64,000 nt of DNA from Betaproteobacteria bacterium (GTDB taxonomy: Bacteria > Pseudomonadota > Gammaproteobacteria > Burkholderiales > Rhodocyclaceae). Below the pieces are notes generated by a model that did not search any database, was not told the DNA's origin, and worked only from the letters and a program-made list of their open reading frames with translations. The DNA lies in assembly GCA_016709965.1 (NCBI GenBank), contig JADJLT010000001.1, positions 2,067,001 through 2,131,000 of the forward strand, in the 5' to 3' direction. Of the stretch, positions 33,477-42,163 are shown in pieces (the stretch's first letter is position 1; each line of letters begins with the position of its first letter). The translations under genes were made by a program, and so were the position numbers.

Positions 33477-34434
33477 GGAAGAAGAACGGCGCCAGCATCC
33501 AGGGCGCCGCCGCATAGGTCAGGATGCGAAAGCGATAATCACCGGGAACGGTCGTGTATTGCCGGCAAAAACGGATTTTTTTACCAAGGCTCTCGGCGGC
33601 AAACATGTGCTCAATGAAGTTTTCCTTGTCCAGTTTTTGTTCCAGCACTGTCAAGGTCATCGGGCTGGCACCGAGTTTCCGCGCATCGTCCAGCATGCAG
33701 CGCAGTTCAGTCCTCGAACTGTTTAGTTTTTTGGTCAGGCCGCGGATGACGGCGGCCGCATTCAGAGATTTTCGCTGGCTGGAGAGGCCACCACGCCGGT
33801 AATTCACCAACGGTACCGGTAACGTGACGGCCGACGCGCTGCCGATGGCACGAAACGCCATCACCATGTCCTCGCCGACGATGCCTTTGGGGATGCCGCC
33901 AAAGCGGTCGAACAGGCGGCGCGTCCAGGCCTGGGCGGCGCCGATCACGTGAGGGGGCGAGCGGCTCCAGTCATCCAGTGATTGGTATTGTTCCAGCTGG
34001 CTGATCTGGATGGTGCCGAGCATCTTTCCGGACTGGTCCATGTCGAAAAGGTAAGCACCAATCAAGTCAGGTTTGCATTCGTGCCCAACCCAGACGCTGA
34101 CCATGGTACTGACGCGTGCTGGTAGCGAGACATCATCACCACCGGCAATGAAGATCAGTTCCCCGGTTGATTGCCTGACAGCCTGATCGATATTGCCGCC
34201 GATCCCGAGATTTTCCGGATTTCGCAACAGCTTGATCCGATGCGGCCCGGTGTAATCATGCAAAGACGCATTAATTCGCTCCCAAGTTGCATCTTTGGAG
34301 GCATCGTCCGAGATGACGATTTCCAGATTGGGATAGTCCTGCGCAATGGCTCCGGCGATGGCTTCGCCGATGTAGTCTTCTTGGTTGTAGCTGAGGAGAA
34401 GCAGGGTGATTGGGGGGTGGGAAGGATGGTTCAT
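33439..34434 (-). CDS. Family 2 glycosyltransferase
   Basis: 331 residues. The GT-A fold start ITLLLLSYNQEDYIGEAIAGAIAQDYPNLEIVISDDASKDATWE, FIAGGDDVSLPARVSTMV (DDxS in place of DxD) and GEDMVMAFRA are typical of GT2 enzymes building LPS or surface glycan. It overlaps msbA at its 3' end and is coupled upstream to the GT4 gene by ATGA. The sugar donor and acceptor cannot be told. Confidence 0.88.
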   Translation of the reverse strand: MNHPSHPPITLLLLSYNQEDYIGEAIAGAIAQDYPNLEIVISDDASKDATWERINASLHDYTGPHRIKLLRNPENLGIGGNIDQAVRQSTGELIFIAGGDDVSLPARVSTMVSVWVGHECKPDLIGAYLFDMDQSGKMLGTIQISQLEQYQSLDDWSRSPPHVIGAAQAWTRRLFDRFGGIPKGIVGEDMVMAFRAIGSASAVTLPVPLVNYRRGGLSSQRKSLNAAAVIRGLTKKLNSSRTELRCMLDDARKLGASPMTLTVLEQKLDKENFIEHMFAAESLGKKIRFCRQYTTVPGDYRFRILTYAAAPWMLAPFFFLKRLRYRLAGRL

Positions 34435-35501
34435 TTTGAATGCTCGGCTGCCAGTAACTCGAACAGCGTAGCGAAGTGCTGGGCGACAGAAAACGGATAG
34501 TGGATATATTGCCCGGGGTTGTCGAGAAGGCTGAGGGTGCCGTTATTAAAGCGCTCGAGCGCTTTTCCCAGGACAGTGCGAAGGGCTGGCATGTTTCGTT
34601 CGAAGCGTAGGCAAGCCGCTTCCGAAAGCACTTCAGCCGCCCCAACGGTGGTCGAGAAGATGGCGGGCGTTCCGCAAAGAATGGCTTCGGGGCCGACCAA
34701 ACCGAAGGCTTCGTAATGAGAGGCCAGAATCACTGCGTCGGCGGCAGCGTATAGTTCGGGCATGTCCTGCCGGAAGCCGAGATTGATGACATTGGGGGCG
34801 TTGAGTGGGGTTTTTCCGGCCACGACCAGACGAACCCGAGGGTCGAAATCCGCAAGTGCCTCCAGAATAAGATCCGCACCCTTCAGCGCGTGATTGTTGG
34901 AGGGGAAGAGCAGCATCAGTTCGTCACTCGAAATGCCAATCGCCTGGCGTGTCCGGATTCTTCCAGACCGTGCGGCGAGAGAAAATTTTTCGGTATCTAC
35001 GGGCGGGTAGAGCGTGGTGATCTTGCCGGGGGCGATGTCGTAGTGCTCAACGATTTCCCCTGAGACCTTGGCCGAATGGGAGATGATTCTTTTCGCATCG
35101 TGATAGAGCGCTTTCTCGCGAGCAATGGTGGCGCGATCGAAAAAGCCGATGCGTTTTTTGCCGCGATCGAGCAAGTGGCCAAGGTGGGTTCCGCCAACGA
35201 TGGCCATGTGCGCACCGGGCACCCGTGAAATTGCAATGCATGGCCAGTCCATCCGGCATTTGGATAGCGCATGGCGTTCGAAAAGGTAGGTATTGACACG
35301 AGAAAATGGTGTTCGGTCGCGGATGACGATGAAATCGACGCCAGTCGGCAGTGTTCCCGGCCATGCCAGTTTTCGGGTGATGACCCGAGCCGGGATATTT
35401 TGCGCAGCAGCATAAGAAATCAGATCAAGTACATGCCGTTCCATGCCGCCGCCCGGACGAATGGAGTGAAAAATCAGATTGAAGCCTGGTAACGAGGTCA
35501 T
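34431..35501 (-). CDS. Family 4 glycosyltransferase
   Basis: 356 residues with a GT-B fold: N-terminal FHSIRPGGGMERHVLDLISYAAAQ, and C-terminal LLFPSNNHALKGADLILEAL, DMPELYAAADAVILASHYEAFGLVGPEAILCGTPAIFS with the EX7E motif (EAFGLVGPE). It is probably a core or O-chain LPS glycosyltransferase. It is coupled to the GT2 gene and divergent from the heptosyltransferase. Confidence 0.9.
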   Translation of the reverse strand: MTSLPGFNLIFHSIRPGGGMERHVLDLISYAAAQNIPARVITRKLAWPGTLPTGVDFIVIRDRTPFSRVNTYLFERHALSKCRMDWPCIAISRVPGAHMAIVGGTHLGHLLDRGKKRIGFFDRATIAREKALYHDAKRIISHSAKVSGEIVEHYDIAPGKITTLYPPVDTEKFSLAARSGRIRTRQAIGISSDELMLLFPSNNHALKGADLILEALADFDPRVRLVVAGKTPLNAPNVINLGFRQDMPELYAAADAVILASHYEAFGLVGPEAILCGTPAIFSTTVGAAEVLSEAACLRFERNMPALRTVLGKALERFNNGTLSLLDNPGQYIHYPFSVAQHFATLFELLAAEHSK

Positions 35502-35620
35502 GTCGGTGGTGTGATCTGTAATACTTGCGGCAACCGGTGTCGGGCGCTCGCGTCGGCGAAAAGGCGCGGAAAGTGTATCATCCGGCCAACCATGAGAGCC
35601 GCCCGGTAACCGACGAGTTT

Positions 35621-36724
35621 ATGATTGCATCCGCATTTCCCCCGCCCAAGCGCGTATTGGTTATCCGCTTGCAAAACCACGGCGATGTCTTGCTGACAAC
35701 ACCGATATTTACTGCCTTGAAGCGCCATTTCCCAGGTGTGGAGGTGGATGCACTGGTGTTTGCCGAAACGCTACCCATGCTTGTGGCCAATCCGGAGCTG
35801 ACCTGTGTCTGGCCCTTGCCGCGAGGTAAGCAGGCTGGTCGCGGATTAGGTCGGGTCACCGCGTTCGTGAAACTGATGATGGGCATTCGCCAGCGCCATT
35901 ACGATTGGGTCTTGCATCTCAATGATCAATGGTCAGGCGCATTTGCTGCTGCGATCAGTGGCGCGTCTGTGCGCTTTGGTTATGAAGTTGAGAAGCGCGA
36001 TTACTGGTTGTGGAGAAAAATATTTCCACAAAGAATCGTGCCGACTTTCGCCGGGCACATGGTCGAGAAAAATCTGGATGTGCTGAAAGCGCTGGGTGTG
36101 CCGGTCGATACCCGAAACCTGCCTTGTACCATGGCGTTTTCCAATCAGGATGCTGCTCTGGTGCGCCAAAAACTGGATGATGCGGGCGTGGCCGGACGCT
36201 ACATTCTGGTTCATCCGACTTCACGGTGGTTTTTCAAGTGCTGGGAGGATGATCGCTTTGCTGAAGTGATTTCCGCATTGGCAGCATCAGGTTGGCAAGT
36301 TGTTCTGACGTCAGCCCCGGACCAACGCGAATTAGATCTTGTGGGCGGCTTGCTCCGCCGAGTGAATGACCCCAAGGTGGTTTCACTGGCCGGGCAATTG
36401 ACGCTGCCTGCACTTGCCGCAGCCATTGCCGGATCGGCGTTGTTTATTGGCGTGGATTCGGTACCCATGCATATGGCGGCGGCGCTAGCCGTCCCTATCG
36501 TTGCGCTGTTCGGGCCCACGCACGTTCATATCTGGCGGCCCTGGAGCGATTGTGCCGAGGTGATACATGCCGCCGACTACGGCCCGTTGATTGCGCCGAA
36601 TGATGTTGATACTTCGACCGACGAGCGCTATCTGTCGAACATTCCCGTTCAGCCGGTGCTCGATGCCATCTGGCGTCAGTTGGAACGCACGGTGGATCAG
36701 AAACAGGTGATCGATGCTGCGTGA
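35621..36724 (+). CDS. waaQ: Lipopolysaccharide heptosyltransferase (WaaQ-like)
   Basis: 367 residues from MIASAFPPPKRVLVIRLQNHGDVLLTTPI. It is a GT9-family enzyme. RYILVHPTSRWFFKCWEDDRFAEVI is the motif of the heptosyltransferase III subgroup, and FIGVDSVPMHMAAALAVPIVALFGPTHVHIWRPW is the nucleotide-sugar-binding end. It transfers heptose to the inner core in the cytoplasm. It overlaps the ligase gene by 11 bases. The upstream extension of the frame is not credible as coding. Confidence 0.9.
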   Translation: MIASAFPPPKRVLVIRLQNHGDVLLTTPIFTALKRHFPGVEVDALVFAETLPMLVANPELTCVWPLPRGKQAGRGLGRVTAFVKLMMGIRQRHYDWVLHLNDQWSGAFAAAISGASVRFGYEVEKRDYWLWRKIFPQRIVPTFAGHMVEKNLDVLKALGVPVDTRNLPCTMAFSNQDAALVRQKLDDAGVAGRYILVHPTSRWFFKCWEDDRFAEVISALAASGWQVVLTSAPDQRELDLVGGLLRRVNDPKVVSLAGQLTLPALAAAIAGSALFIGVDSVPMHMAAALAVPIVALFGPTHVHIWRPWSDCAEVIHAADYGPLIAPNDVDTSTDERYLSNIPVQPVLDAIWRQLERTVDQKQVIDAA

Positions 36725-37925
36725 TCGTTCTGCTCAGGGAATGTTGCGACTTGCCGGACTATGTGTCCTGCTGTGCTACCCGATCATGGCAATCAAGTGG
36801 TTGCCTTTTGGTGGTGGGGCGCGCTATCTGAGCGTTCTCGCCGCCCCCGTCGGTCTGCTGATGCTGGTGCAAACACCGCGCAACGAGTTGAGAGGCCTCC
36901 TGCTCTCGGCTTGGCGCTTTTCGCTGCCGTTTTTGCCTTTTGCCCTGGGATGGACTTTTGCTCAAATCTGGCATGCGTATCTACCGGCAGATATGAACCC
37001 GCCGACGCGCGTGCTCTGGTGTGCGCTGCTGTTTGTCGGCGCGCGGGAGTTAGGGATCAGCTATCGCCATCTTGCAATTGCCGCAGGTATTGCTGCCATG
37101 ACCTATTGTGCGGTCGCAATGATCGAGGTCTATGGTCTGGGCAGAGAGCGCGCATGGGGTGGAACCTATGAAAATCGTTTTGGTCAGTTTGCGATATGGA
37201 TGGCGGTATTGTGTTGCCTTCATGTTTTTTTTGGCAGGACAGGGGATCAGTCCCGTTCGCTGAATGCGTTTCTATTGACCGCCGCTGTTTTGGGTGTTGT
37301 CGCCACCTTGTTGAGCGGCTCGCGAGGGGCGTTGGGTGCCTTGGTGGTGATGATTATATTGTTCGTCTTGAAGGCCAGAGATTGGCGCAGGGGCTTGATT
37401 GCTGCCATAGCCATGACGACGGCCCTGGTTGCTTTTTGTCTGCTCTATGAGCCGATGTACGCAAGGGTAGCCCTGATTTTTCAGGAAATTCGAAGCTACT
37501 TCAATGATCCGGAATTCAAGCCGACTTCCATTGGCATTCGGCTTGAATTCTTCCGTATTGCTTACCTGACTTTGCTGGATCATCCCGTGTTTGGCCCGGG
37601 TTATACCTCGCTGAAGCAGTTGTATGACACTCATCCGGCATTTGGTACGCCTCTCCCGGAAATGCTTGGTATTCCCGGATTTCACAACGACTGGGCGCAA
37701 GCGGTGGGGATCGGCGGCGGCATGTTGCTGTTGGCGCAAGTGACAACTTGCATCTGGATGGGGATTTCAGCGCGCCGGGATGTTTTCCGCTGGGCATTTC
37801 TCGGGTTTGCCGTGGTCTTCAGCTTCAGCGAGATTTTTTTCACCAACAAGATGGGCTTGAGTCTGCTGATGGCTAGTTGGGCTCTCTATTCGGCTGCCGG
37901 TCAGAATCAGCGCGACACGGTATGA
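36714..37925 (+). CDS. waaL: O-antigen ligase family membrane protein
   Basis: 403 residues with about 10-12 hydrophobic helices. The Wzy_C-type periplasmic loop holds FGPGYTSLKQLYD and GFHNDWAQAVGIGGGML, where the H-x-x-W-x-Q arrangement is shared by WaaL and Wzy proteins. In a cluster with heptosyltransferase and msbA, the ligase role is favoured over polymerase. Overlaps its neighbours on both sides (waaQ, and the acyltransferase by ATGA). Confidence 0.8.
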   Translation: MLRDRSAQGMLRLAGLCVLLCYPIMAIKWLPFGGGARYLSVLAAPVGLLMLVQTPRNELRGLLLSAWRFSLPFLPFALGWTFAQIWHAYLPADMNPPTRVLWCALLFVGARELGISYRHLAIAAGIAAMTYCAVAMIEVYGLGRERAWGGTYENRFGQFAIWMAVLCCLHVFFGRTGDQSRSLNAFLLTAAVLGVVATLLSGSRGALGALVVMIILFVLKARDWRRGLIAAIAMTTALVAFCLLYEPMYARVALIFQEIRSYFNDPEFKPTSIGIRLEFFRIAYLTLLDHPVFGPGYTSLKQLYDTHPAFGTPLPEMLGIPGFHNDWAQAVGIGGGMLLLAQVTTCIWMGISARRDVFRWAFLGFAVVFSFSEIFFTNKMGLSLLMASWALYSAAGQNQRDTV

Positions 37926-38533
37926 GAGCAATCAAAAAATTTCTATTCCGCCAAGCGGAAAGGCGCCTGAAAAAAATTTCTGCCCTTTATCGGGGGCAAG
38001 CCAGATTCAAATTGCATTATCCGGGGAAGTATTCATTCGGGATTGGCAGCTACGGCTTGCCCAAGGTTCATGATTGGGATGAAGGCAGTACGCTTTACAT
38101 TGGTGCTTATTGTTCAATCGCATTGAATGTCCAGATATTGCTTGGTGGTCATCATCATGTCGAATGGCTGACGACTTACCCGTTTTCTGCAATGTTGCCC
38201 GGGAATATGCCGCATTCCGAGTTTAGCCGAGGCGATGTGGTGATCGGGAATGATGTATGGCTGTGCATGAACAGTACCGTTCTTTCAGGCGTTACGATTG
38301 GACATGGTGCTGTTGTTTCGGCCGGTGCTGTGGTGACCAGGGATGTCGAGCCTTATTCAATTGTGGCGGGGAATCCGGCGCGACATGTACGCTGGCGCTT
38401 TGACGAATCAACGCGTGCCAAGCTGCTTCAAATAGCTTGGTGGGACTGGCCTGTTGAAGAAATGGAACGAATTGCACCTATTTTGTGCAGCAGTAATATC
38501 GATGCATTGATTGACTACGCGGGGCAACGTTAA
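37922..38533 (+). CDS. Hexapeptide-repeat acyltransferase (CatB/XAT-like)
   Basis: 203 residues. The left-handed beta-helix is seen in IGAYCSIALNVQILLGGHHH, GDVVIGNDVWLCMNSTVLSGVTIGHGAVVSAGAVVTRDVEPYSIVAGNPARHVRWRF, with the XAT-family ending (YSIVAGNPA) and catalytic His in GGHHHVEW. It most likely O- or N-acetylates a glycan sugar. Start 37922 (MRAIKKFLF) overlaps the waaL stop as ATGA. Its DNA is more AT-rich than the flanking housekeeping genes. Confidence 0.88.
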   Translation: MRAIKKFLFRQAERRLKKISALYRGQARFKLHYPGKYSFGIGSYGLPKVHDWDEGSTLYIGAYCSIALNVQILLGGHHHVEWLTTYPFSAMLPGNMPHSEFSRGDVVIGNDVWLCMNSTVLSGVTIGHGAVVSAGAVVTRDVEPYSIVAGNPARHVRWRFDESTRAKLLQIAWWDWPVEEMERIAPILCSSNIDALIDYAGQR

Positions 38534-38596
38534 TGCTCTACGGCCTTGTCTGAGATCGACAGCTTATTCATGGAAAGTACAAAAGGAATGTCCGTT

Positions 38597-39391
38597 ATGC
38601 CCAAAGTCACGGCCTATATCATCGCCTTCAACGAAGCGGAGAAGATCGCTGCTGCGGTGAATAGCGTGCTGTGGGCGGATGAAATCATCGTTGCGGATTC
38701 GGGTAGCACCGATGGCATGGTGGAGATTGCCGAAGGGCTTGGCGCACGCGTTATCCAGATTCCGTTCAAGGGGTTTGGCGACTTGAGAAATCAAGCCATC
38801 GCGGCGTGCACCAACGACTGGATCTTCAGCCTGGATGCCGACGAGCGTTGTACGCCGGAGGCGCGTGACGAGATACTGAAGGTTATTGCTGACCCGGCCA
38901 GTGTCGACATTTATTTCATGCCGCGTCGCAATTTTTTCATGGGGCGCTGGATCAAGCATTCAGGCTGGTATCCGAACTATCGGCAACCGCAACTCTTCCG
39001 CCGGGGCAAGATGGGCTATACGCTCGAACCTGTGCATGAGGGCTACATCTCGCACAGTGAGCTGCCGGAAGGCCATCTTCAGCAGCCCATCTGGCAATTG
39101 CCTTTCAAAAACCTGGATGAGGTGGTGCACAAGGTCAATCGCTACTCCCGGCTGGGTGCCGAAAAACTGGCGTCGCGTGGGCGTACCGGCAGCATGGGGC
39201 GTGCGTTTACCCATGGCAGCTGGGCCTTCATCAAACACTACGTCTTCAAGCTGGGCGCGCTCGATGGCTGGCCGGGCTTTGTCATCGCTTTCGCCTACTT
39301 CGAGCAGACGTTTTATCGCTATGCCAAAGGCTTCGAGATGGATCAGAACTGGAAAATGCCCGAAAGCGGGCCGCTGAAACGCAATCCCTGA
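38597..39391 (+). CDS. Family 2 glycosyltransferase (WaaE/KdtX-like)
   Basis: 264 residues from MPKVTAYIIAFNEAEKIAAAV. AAAAGGA ends 9 bases before this ATG, which favours it over ATG 38588. Signatures: SVLWADEIIVADSGSTDGMVEIA, DWIFSLDADERCTPEARDEI (DxD) and RQPQLFRRGKMGYTLEPVHEGY, as in beta-1,4-glucosyltransferases acting on LPS inner core. It closes the LPS cluster and is convergent with polA across a strong hairpin. Confidence 0.88.
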   Translation: MPKVTAYIIAFNEAEKIAAAVNSVLWADEIIVADSGSTDGMVEIAEGLGARVIQIPFKGFGDLRNQAIAACTNDWIFSLDADERCTPEARDEILKVIADPASVDIYFMPRRNFFMGRWIKHSGWYPNYRQPQLFRRGKMGYTLEPVHEGYISHSELPEGHLQQPIWQLPFKNLDEVVHKVNRYSRLGAEKLASRGRTGSMGRAFTHGSWAFIKHYVFKLGALDGWPGFVIAFAYFEQTFYRYAKGFEMDQNWKMPESGPLKRNP

Positions 39392-39396
39392 TTGCG

Positions 39397-39427
39397 GCCA
39401 GCTTTCCCGCCGAGCGGGAAAGCTGGC
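39397..39427. terminator. Perfect 14-bp hairpin between convergent genes
   Basis: GCCAGCTTTCCCGC, loop CGA, GCGGGAAAGCTGGC: a perfect 14-bp stem in the gap between the GT2 and polA stop codons. No long T run follows on either strand, but position and strength suggest a bidirectional transcription stop or an mRNA-stabilising end. Confidence 0.6.
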
Positions 39428-39437
39428 AGGGTGACGC

Positions 39438-42158
39438 CTAGTGTGCTGCTTCCCAGTTGGGGCCGACGCCGACTTCAACAACGAGCGGCACCTTGAGTTC
39501 AGCGACCTGAGCCATCAGGCGGGGAAGATGGGTTCGGATTTCCATCAGCTCGTTGTCAGGGACTTCCAGCAGTAGTTCGTCGTGTACCTGCAGGACAAGG
39601 CGCGACTTGAGTGCCGATTTTTCCAGCCAGTTCTGTACGGCGATCATCGCCAGCTTGATCAGGTCGGCGGCCGTGCCCTGCATGGGTGCATTGATGGCGG
39701 CGCGCTCGGCTCCCTGGCGGCGGTTGCCATTGCTTGAACGAATTTCAGGGAACCACAGTCGGCGCCCGAAAGCGGTTTCTACGTAGCCTTTCTGCCGCGC
39801 CGTTTCCCGGGCTTCTTCCATGTAGCGGGCAACGCCAGGGTAGCGGGCAAAGTAGCGGTCGATGTAAGTTTGTGCCGCGCTGCGTTCCAGTCCGAGCTGG
39901 CGGGCAAGTCCGAAGGCGCTCATGCCGTAGATCAGGCCGAAGTTGATGCTCTTGGCGACGCGGCGCTGGTCGGGGCCGACTTCGAGCGGCGTAACACCAA
40001 AGATTTCGCCGGCCGTCGCCCGGTGCACGTCCTCGCCGTGGGCGAAGGCGTTGAGCAGGCCTTCGTCGCCCGACAGGTGCGCCATGATGCGCAATTCGAT
40101 TTGCGAATAGTCGGCCGAGACGATGCTACTGTCCGGTGGCGCGATGAAGGCGGTGCGAATTTTTCGGCCTTCCTCGCTGCGCACCGGGATGTTTTGCAGG
40201 TTGGGGTCGCTTGATGCCAAGCGCCCGGTTACAACCGCAGCTTGAGCGAAGTGAGTATGCACTCTCCCTGTCTGCGAATTCACCATGCGCGGCAGCTTGT
40301 CGGTGTAGGTACCCTTGAGCTTGGACAGGCTGCGGTGTTCGAGCAGCAGCTTGGGTAGCGGGTAGTCGAGGGCGAGTTCGGAGAGCACTTCTTCATCGGT
40401 CGACGGACCGCCGGATGGCGTCTTTTTCTTGACCGGCAGGCCCAGCTTTTCAAACAGGATGTCGGCCAGTTGCTTGGGCGAGGCGAGATTGAAGGGCTGG
40501 CCGGCCAGTTCATAGGCTTGCGCTTCGAGAGCCATGATCTTCTGGCCCATCTCGTGGCTCTGGCGGGCGAGAATGTCGCCGTCGATCAGGATGCCGTTGC
40601 GTTCGATCTGCCAGATGACTTGGCGGGCCGGCATTTCGATGTCAGCGTAGATGCGGCTCAAACCTGGTTCGTCAGCAAATTGCGGGTACAGGACGTTATG
40701 AACACGCAACGTGACATCGGCGTCTTCGGCCGAGTAGGTGGCGGCGCGTTCGATGTCGACCTGGTCGAAGCTGATCTGCTTGGCACCCTTGCCGCACAGG
40801 TCTTCGTAGGCGACGGTGGCCAGCCCCAGGTGCCGGGTGCAGAGCTGCCCGAGGTCGTGGCCCTTGTCGGACTCGATGACGTAGCTTTGCAGCATGGTGT
40901 CGTGGGCGATGCCGGCCAGCGCGATGCCGTGGTTGGCAAAAACGTGCTGATCATACTTTGCGTTTTGTAGCACTTTTTTCCGGTTGACCGCGGAAAGCCA
41001 GGGTTTGAGCTTTTCCAGCACCTCGTCGCGCGGCAGTTGGTCGGCGACACCGGGGGCTGTGTGGGCGACGGGGATGTAGCAGGCTTCTCCCGGCGTCACC
41101 GACAGCGAAATGCCGACGATGCGGGCAGCGAAGGAGTCGAGGCTGGTCGTTTCGGTGTCGAGGGCAGTGAGTTCGGCGGCGTCGATTTTGGCCAGCCATG
41201 TGTCGAATTGCGGCCAGCTGAGCACGGTTTCGTACGTGACCTCGACGGGGGCGGTCGGCGCGACGGGCGTCGCGCTCAAGCCCTCGCGTGCCGGAACCGC
41301 TGCCGCCGCTTCCGGGCCGTCAATTTCGCCCAGCCAGGTGCGGAACTGGTAGCGGATGTACAGCTCGCGCAGGGTATCCGCGTCGCGCGGCATTGTGGTC
41401 AGCGACTTCGGCGCCGGCAGGTTGGAGAGGTCGCAGGCGACGGTGACCAGCTTTTTGCCGAGCGGCAGGAAGCCGAGGTGGTCGCGCAGGTTCTGGCCGA
41501 CGACGCCGCCGATTTCCTCGGCATGGGCGACGATTTCTTCGAGCGAGCCGTATTGCGCCAGCCATTTGAGCGCCGTCTTCGGTCCGCATTTGGCGACGCC
41601 GGGCACGCCATCAACAGTGTCGCCAACCAGCGCCAAGTAATCGATGATCTTCTCGGGCGGCACGCCGAACTTGGCTTCGACGCCAGCTTCGTCAAGCAGC
41701 TCGTTGCTCATCGTGTTGTACCAGCGCACGGAGGGGCTGACCAGTTGTGTCAGATCCTTGTCACCGGTGGAAATCAGCGTATTTATCCCGTCGACCGTGG
41801 CATTCGTTGCCAGCGTGCCGATCACGTCGTCAGCCTCGACGCCGTCGACCATGATCAGCGGCCAGCCGGCAGCCTTGATGGCGGCGTGCAGAGGTTCAAT
41901 TTGTTGAACGAGGTCATCCGGCATCGGTGGTCGGTGGGCCTTGTATTCGGGATACCAGTCGTCGCGGAAGGTCTTGCCTTTGGCATCGAAGACGACAGCC
42001 TTGTACTCTGCCTTGTAGTCGGTCTCCAGACGACGTAGCATGTTCAGAACGCCGTAGATGGCACCCGTTGGCTCGCCGGCCTTGTTGCGCAGGTCGGGCA
42101 GGGCATGAAAAGCACGGTAGAGATAGGACGAACCGTCCACTAACAACAAGAGAGGCAT
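39438..42158 (-). CDS. polA: DNA polymerase I
   Basis: 906 residues from MPLLLLVDGSSYLYRAFHAL; a 27-residue upstream extension lies inside the divergent gene and is rejected. The 5'-3' exonuclease domain is at about 1-290 (KTFRDDWYPEYKAHRP, GVEADDVIGTLA, STGDKDLTQLV). The 3'-5' exonuclease domain keeps its metal ligands (ALDTETTSLD, near 355), so proofreading should be active. The polymerase domain has SADYSQIELRIMAHLSGD, RRVAKSINFGLIYGMSAFGL and LVLQVHDELLLEV. Two motif copies lie in the gene, the stronger at AVNRKKVLQNAKYD. Confidence 0.97.
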   Translation of the reverse strand: MPLLLLVDGSSYLYRAFHALPDLRNKAGEPTGAIYGVLNMLRRLETDYKAEYKAVVFDAKGKTFRDDWYPEYKAHRPPMPDDLVQQIEPLHAAIKAAGWPLIMVDGVEADDVIGTLATNATVDGINTLISTGDKDLTQLVSPSVRWYNTMSNELLDEAGVEAKFGVPPEKIIDYLALVGDTVDGVPGVAKCGPKTALKWLAQYGSLEEIVAHAEEIGGVVGQNLRDHLGFLPLGKKLVTVACDLSNLPAPKSLTTMPRDADTLRELYIRYQFRTWLGEIDGPEAAAAVPAREGLSATPVAPTAPVEVTYETVLSWPQFDTWLAKIDAAELTALDTETTSLDSFAARIVGISLSVTPGEACYIPVAHTAPGVADQLPRDEVLEKLKPWLSAVNRKKVLQNAKYDQHVFANHGIALAGIAHDTMLQSYVIESDKGHDLGQLCTRHLGLATVAYEDLCGKGAKQISFDQVDIERAATYSAEDADVTLRVHNVLYPQFADEPGLSRIYADIEMPARQVIWQIERNGILIDGDILARQSHEMGQKIMALEAQAYELAGQPFNLASPKQLADILFEKLGLPVKKKTPSGGPSTDEEVLSELALDYPLPKLLLEHRSLSKLKGTYTDKLPRMVNSQTGRVHTHFAQAAVVTGRLASSDPNLQNIPVRSEEGRKIRTAFIAPPDSSIVSADYSQIELRIMAHLSGDEGLLNAFAHGEDVHRATAGEIFGVTPLEVGPDQRRVAKSINFGLIYGMSAFGLARQLGLERSAAQTYIDRYFARYPGVARYMEEARETARQKGYVETAFGRRLWFPEIRSSNGNRRQGAERAAINAPMQGTAADLIKLAMIAVQNWLEKSALKSRLVLQVHDELLLEVPDNELMEIRTHLPRLMAQVAELKVPLVVEVGVGPNWEAAH
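40955..40991 (-). repeat. Dispersed core + A-tract motif, copy in polA
   Basis: Read on the minus strand: GCGGTCAACCGG, six A residues, GTGCTAC, AAAA, CGC, AAAGTATG. It is sense-strand in polA and encodes AVNRKKVLQNAKYD within the proofreading-exonuclease domain. Confidence 0.7.
41770..41799 (-). repeat. Weaker dispersed motif copy in polA
   Basis: Read on the minus strand: ACGGTCGACGGG, ATAAATA, CGCTG, ATTTCC; sense-strand in the 5' exonuclease region (ATVDGINTLIST). The core matches and the tracts are looser, so this could be chance. Confidence 0.4.
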
Positions 42159-42163
42159 GAGAA

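Noticed and set aside
40421..40452. CCGGTCAAGAAAAAGACGCC (minus strand) in polA
   Set aside because: Lacks the ACCGG half of the core; the encoded PVKKKTPSG is expected for the family.
41037..42038. 333-codon plus-strand frame over polA
   Set aside because: Antisense to the proofreading and 5' exonuclease domains of polA.
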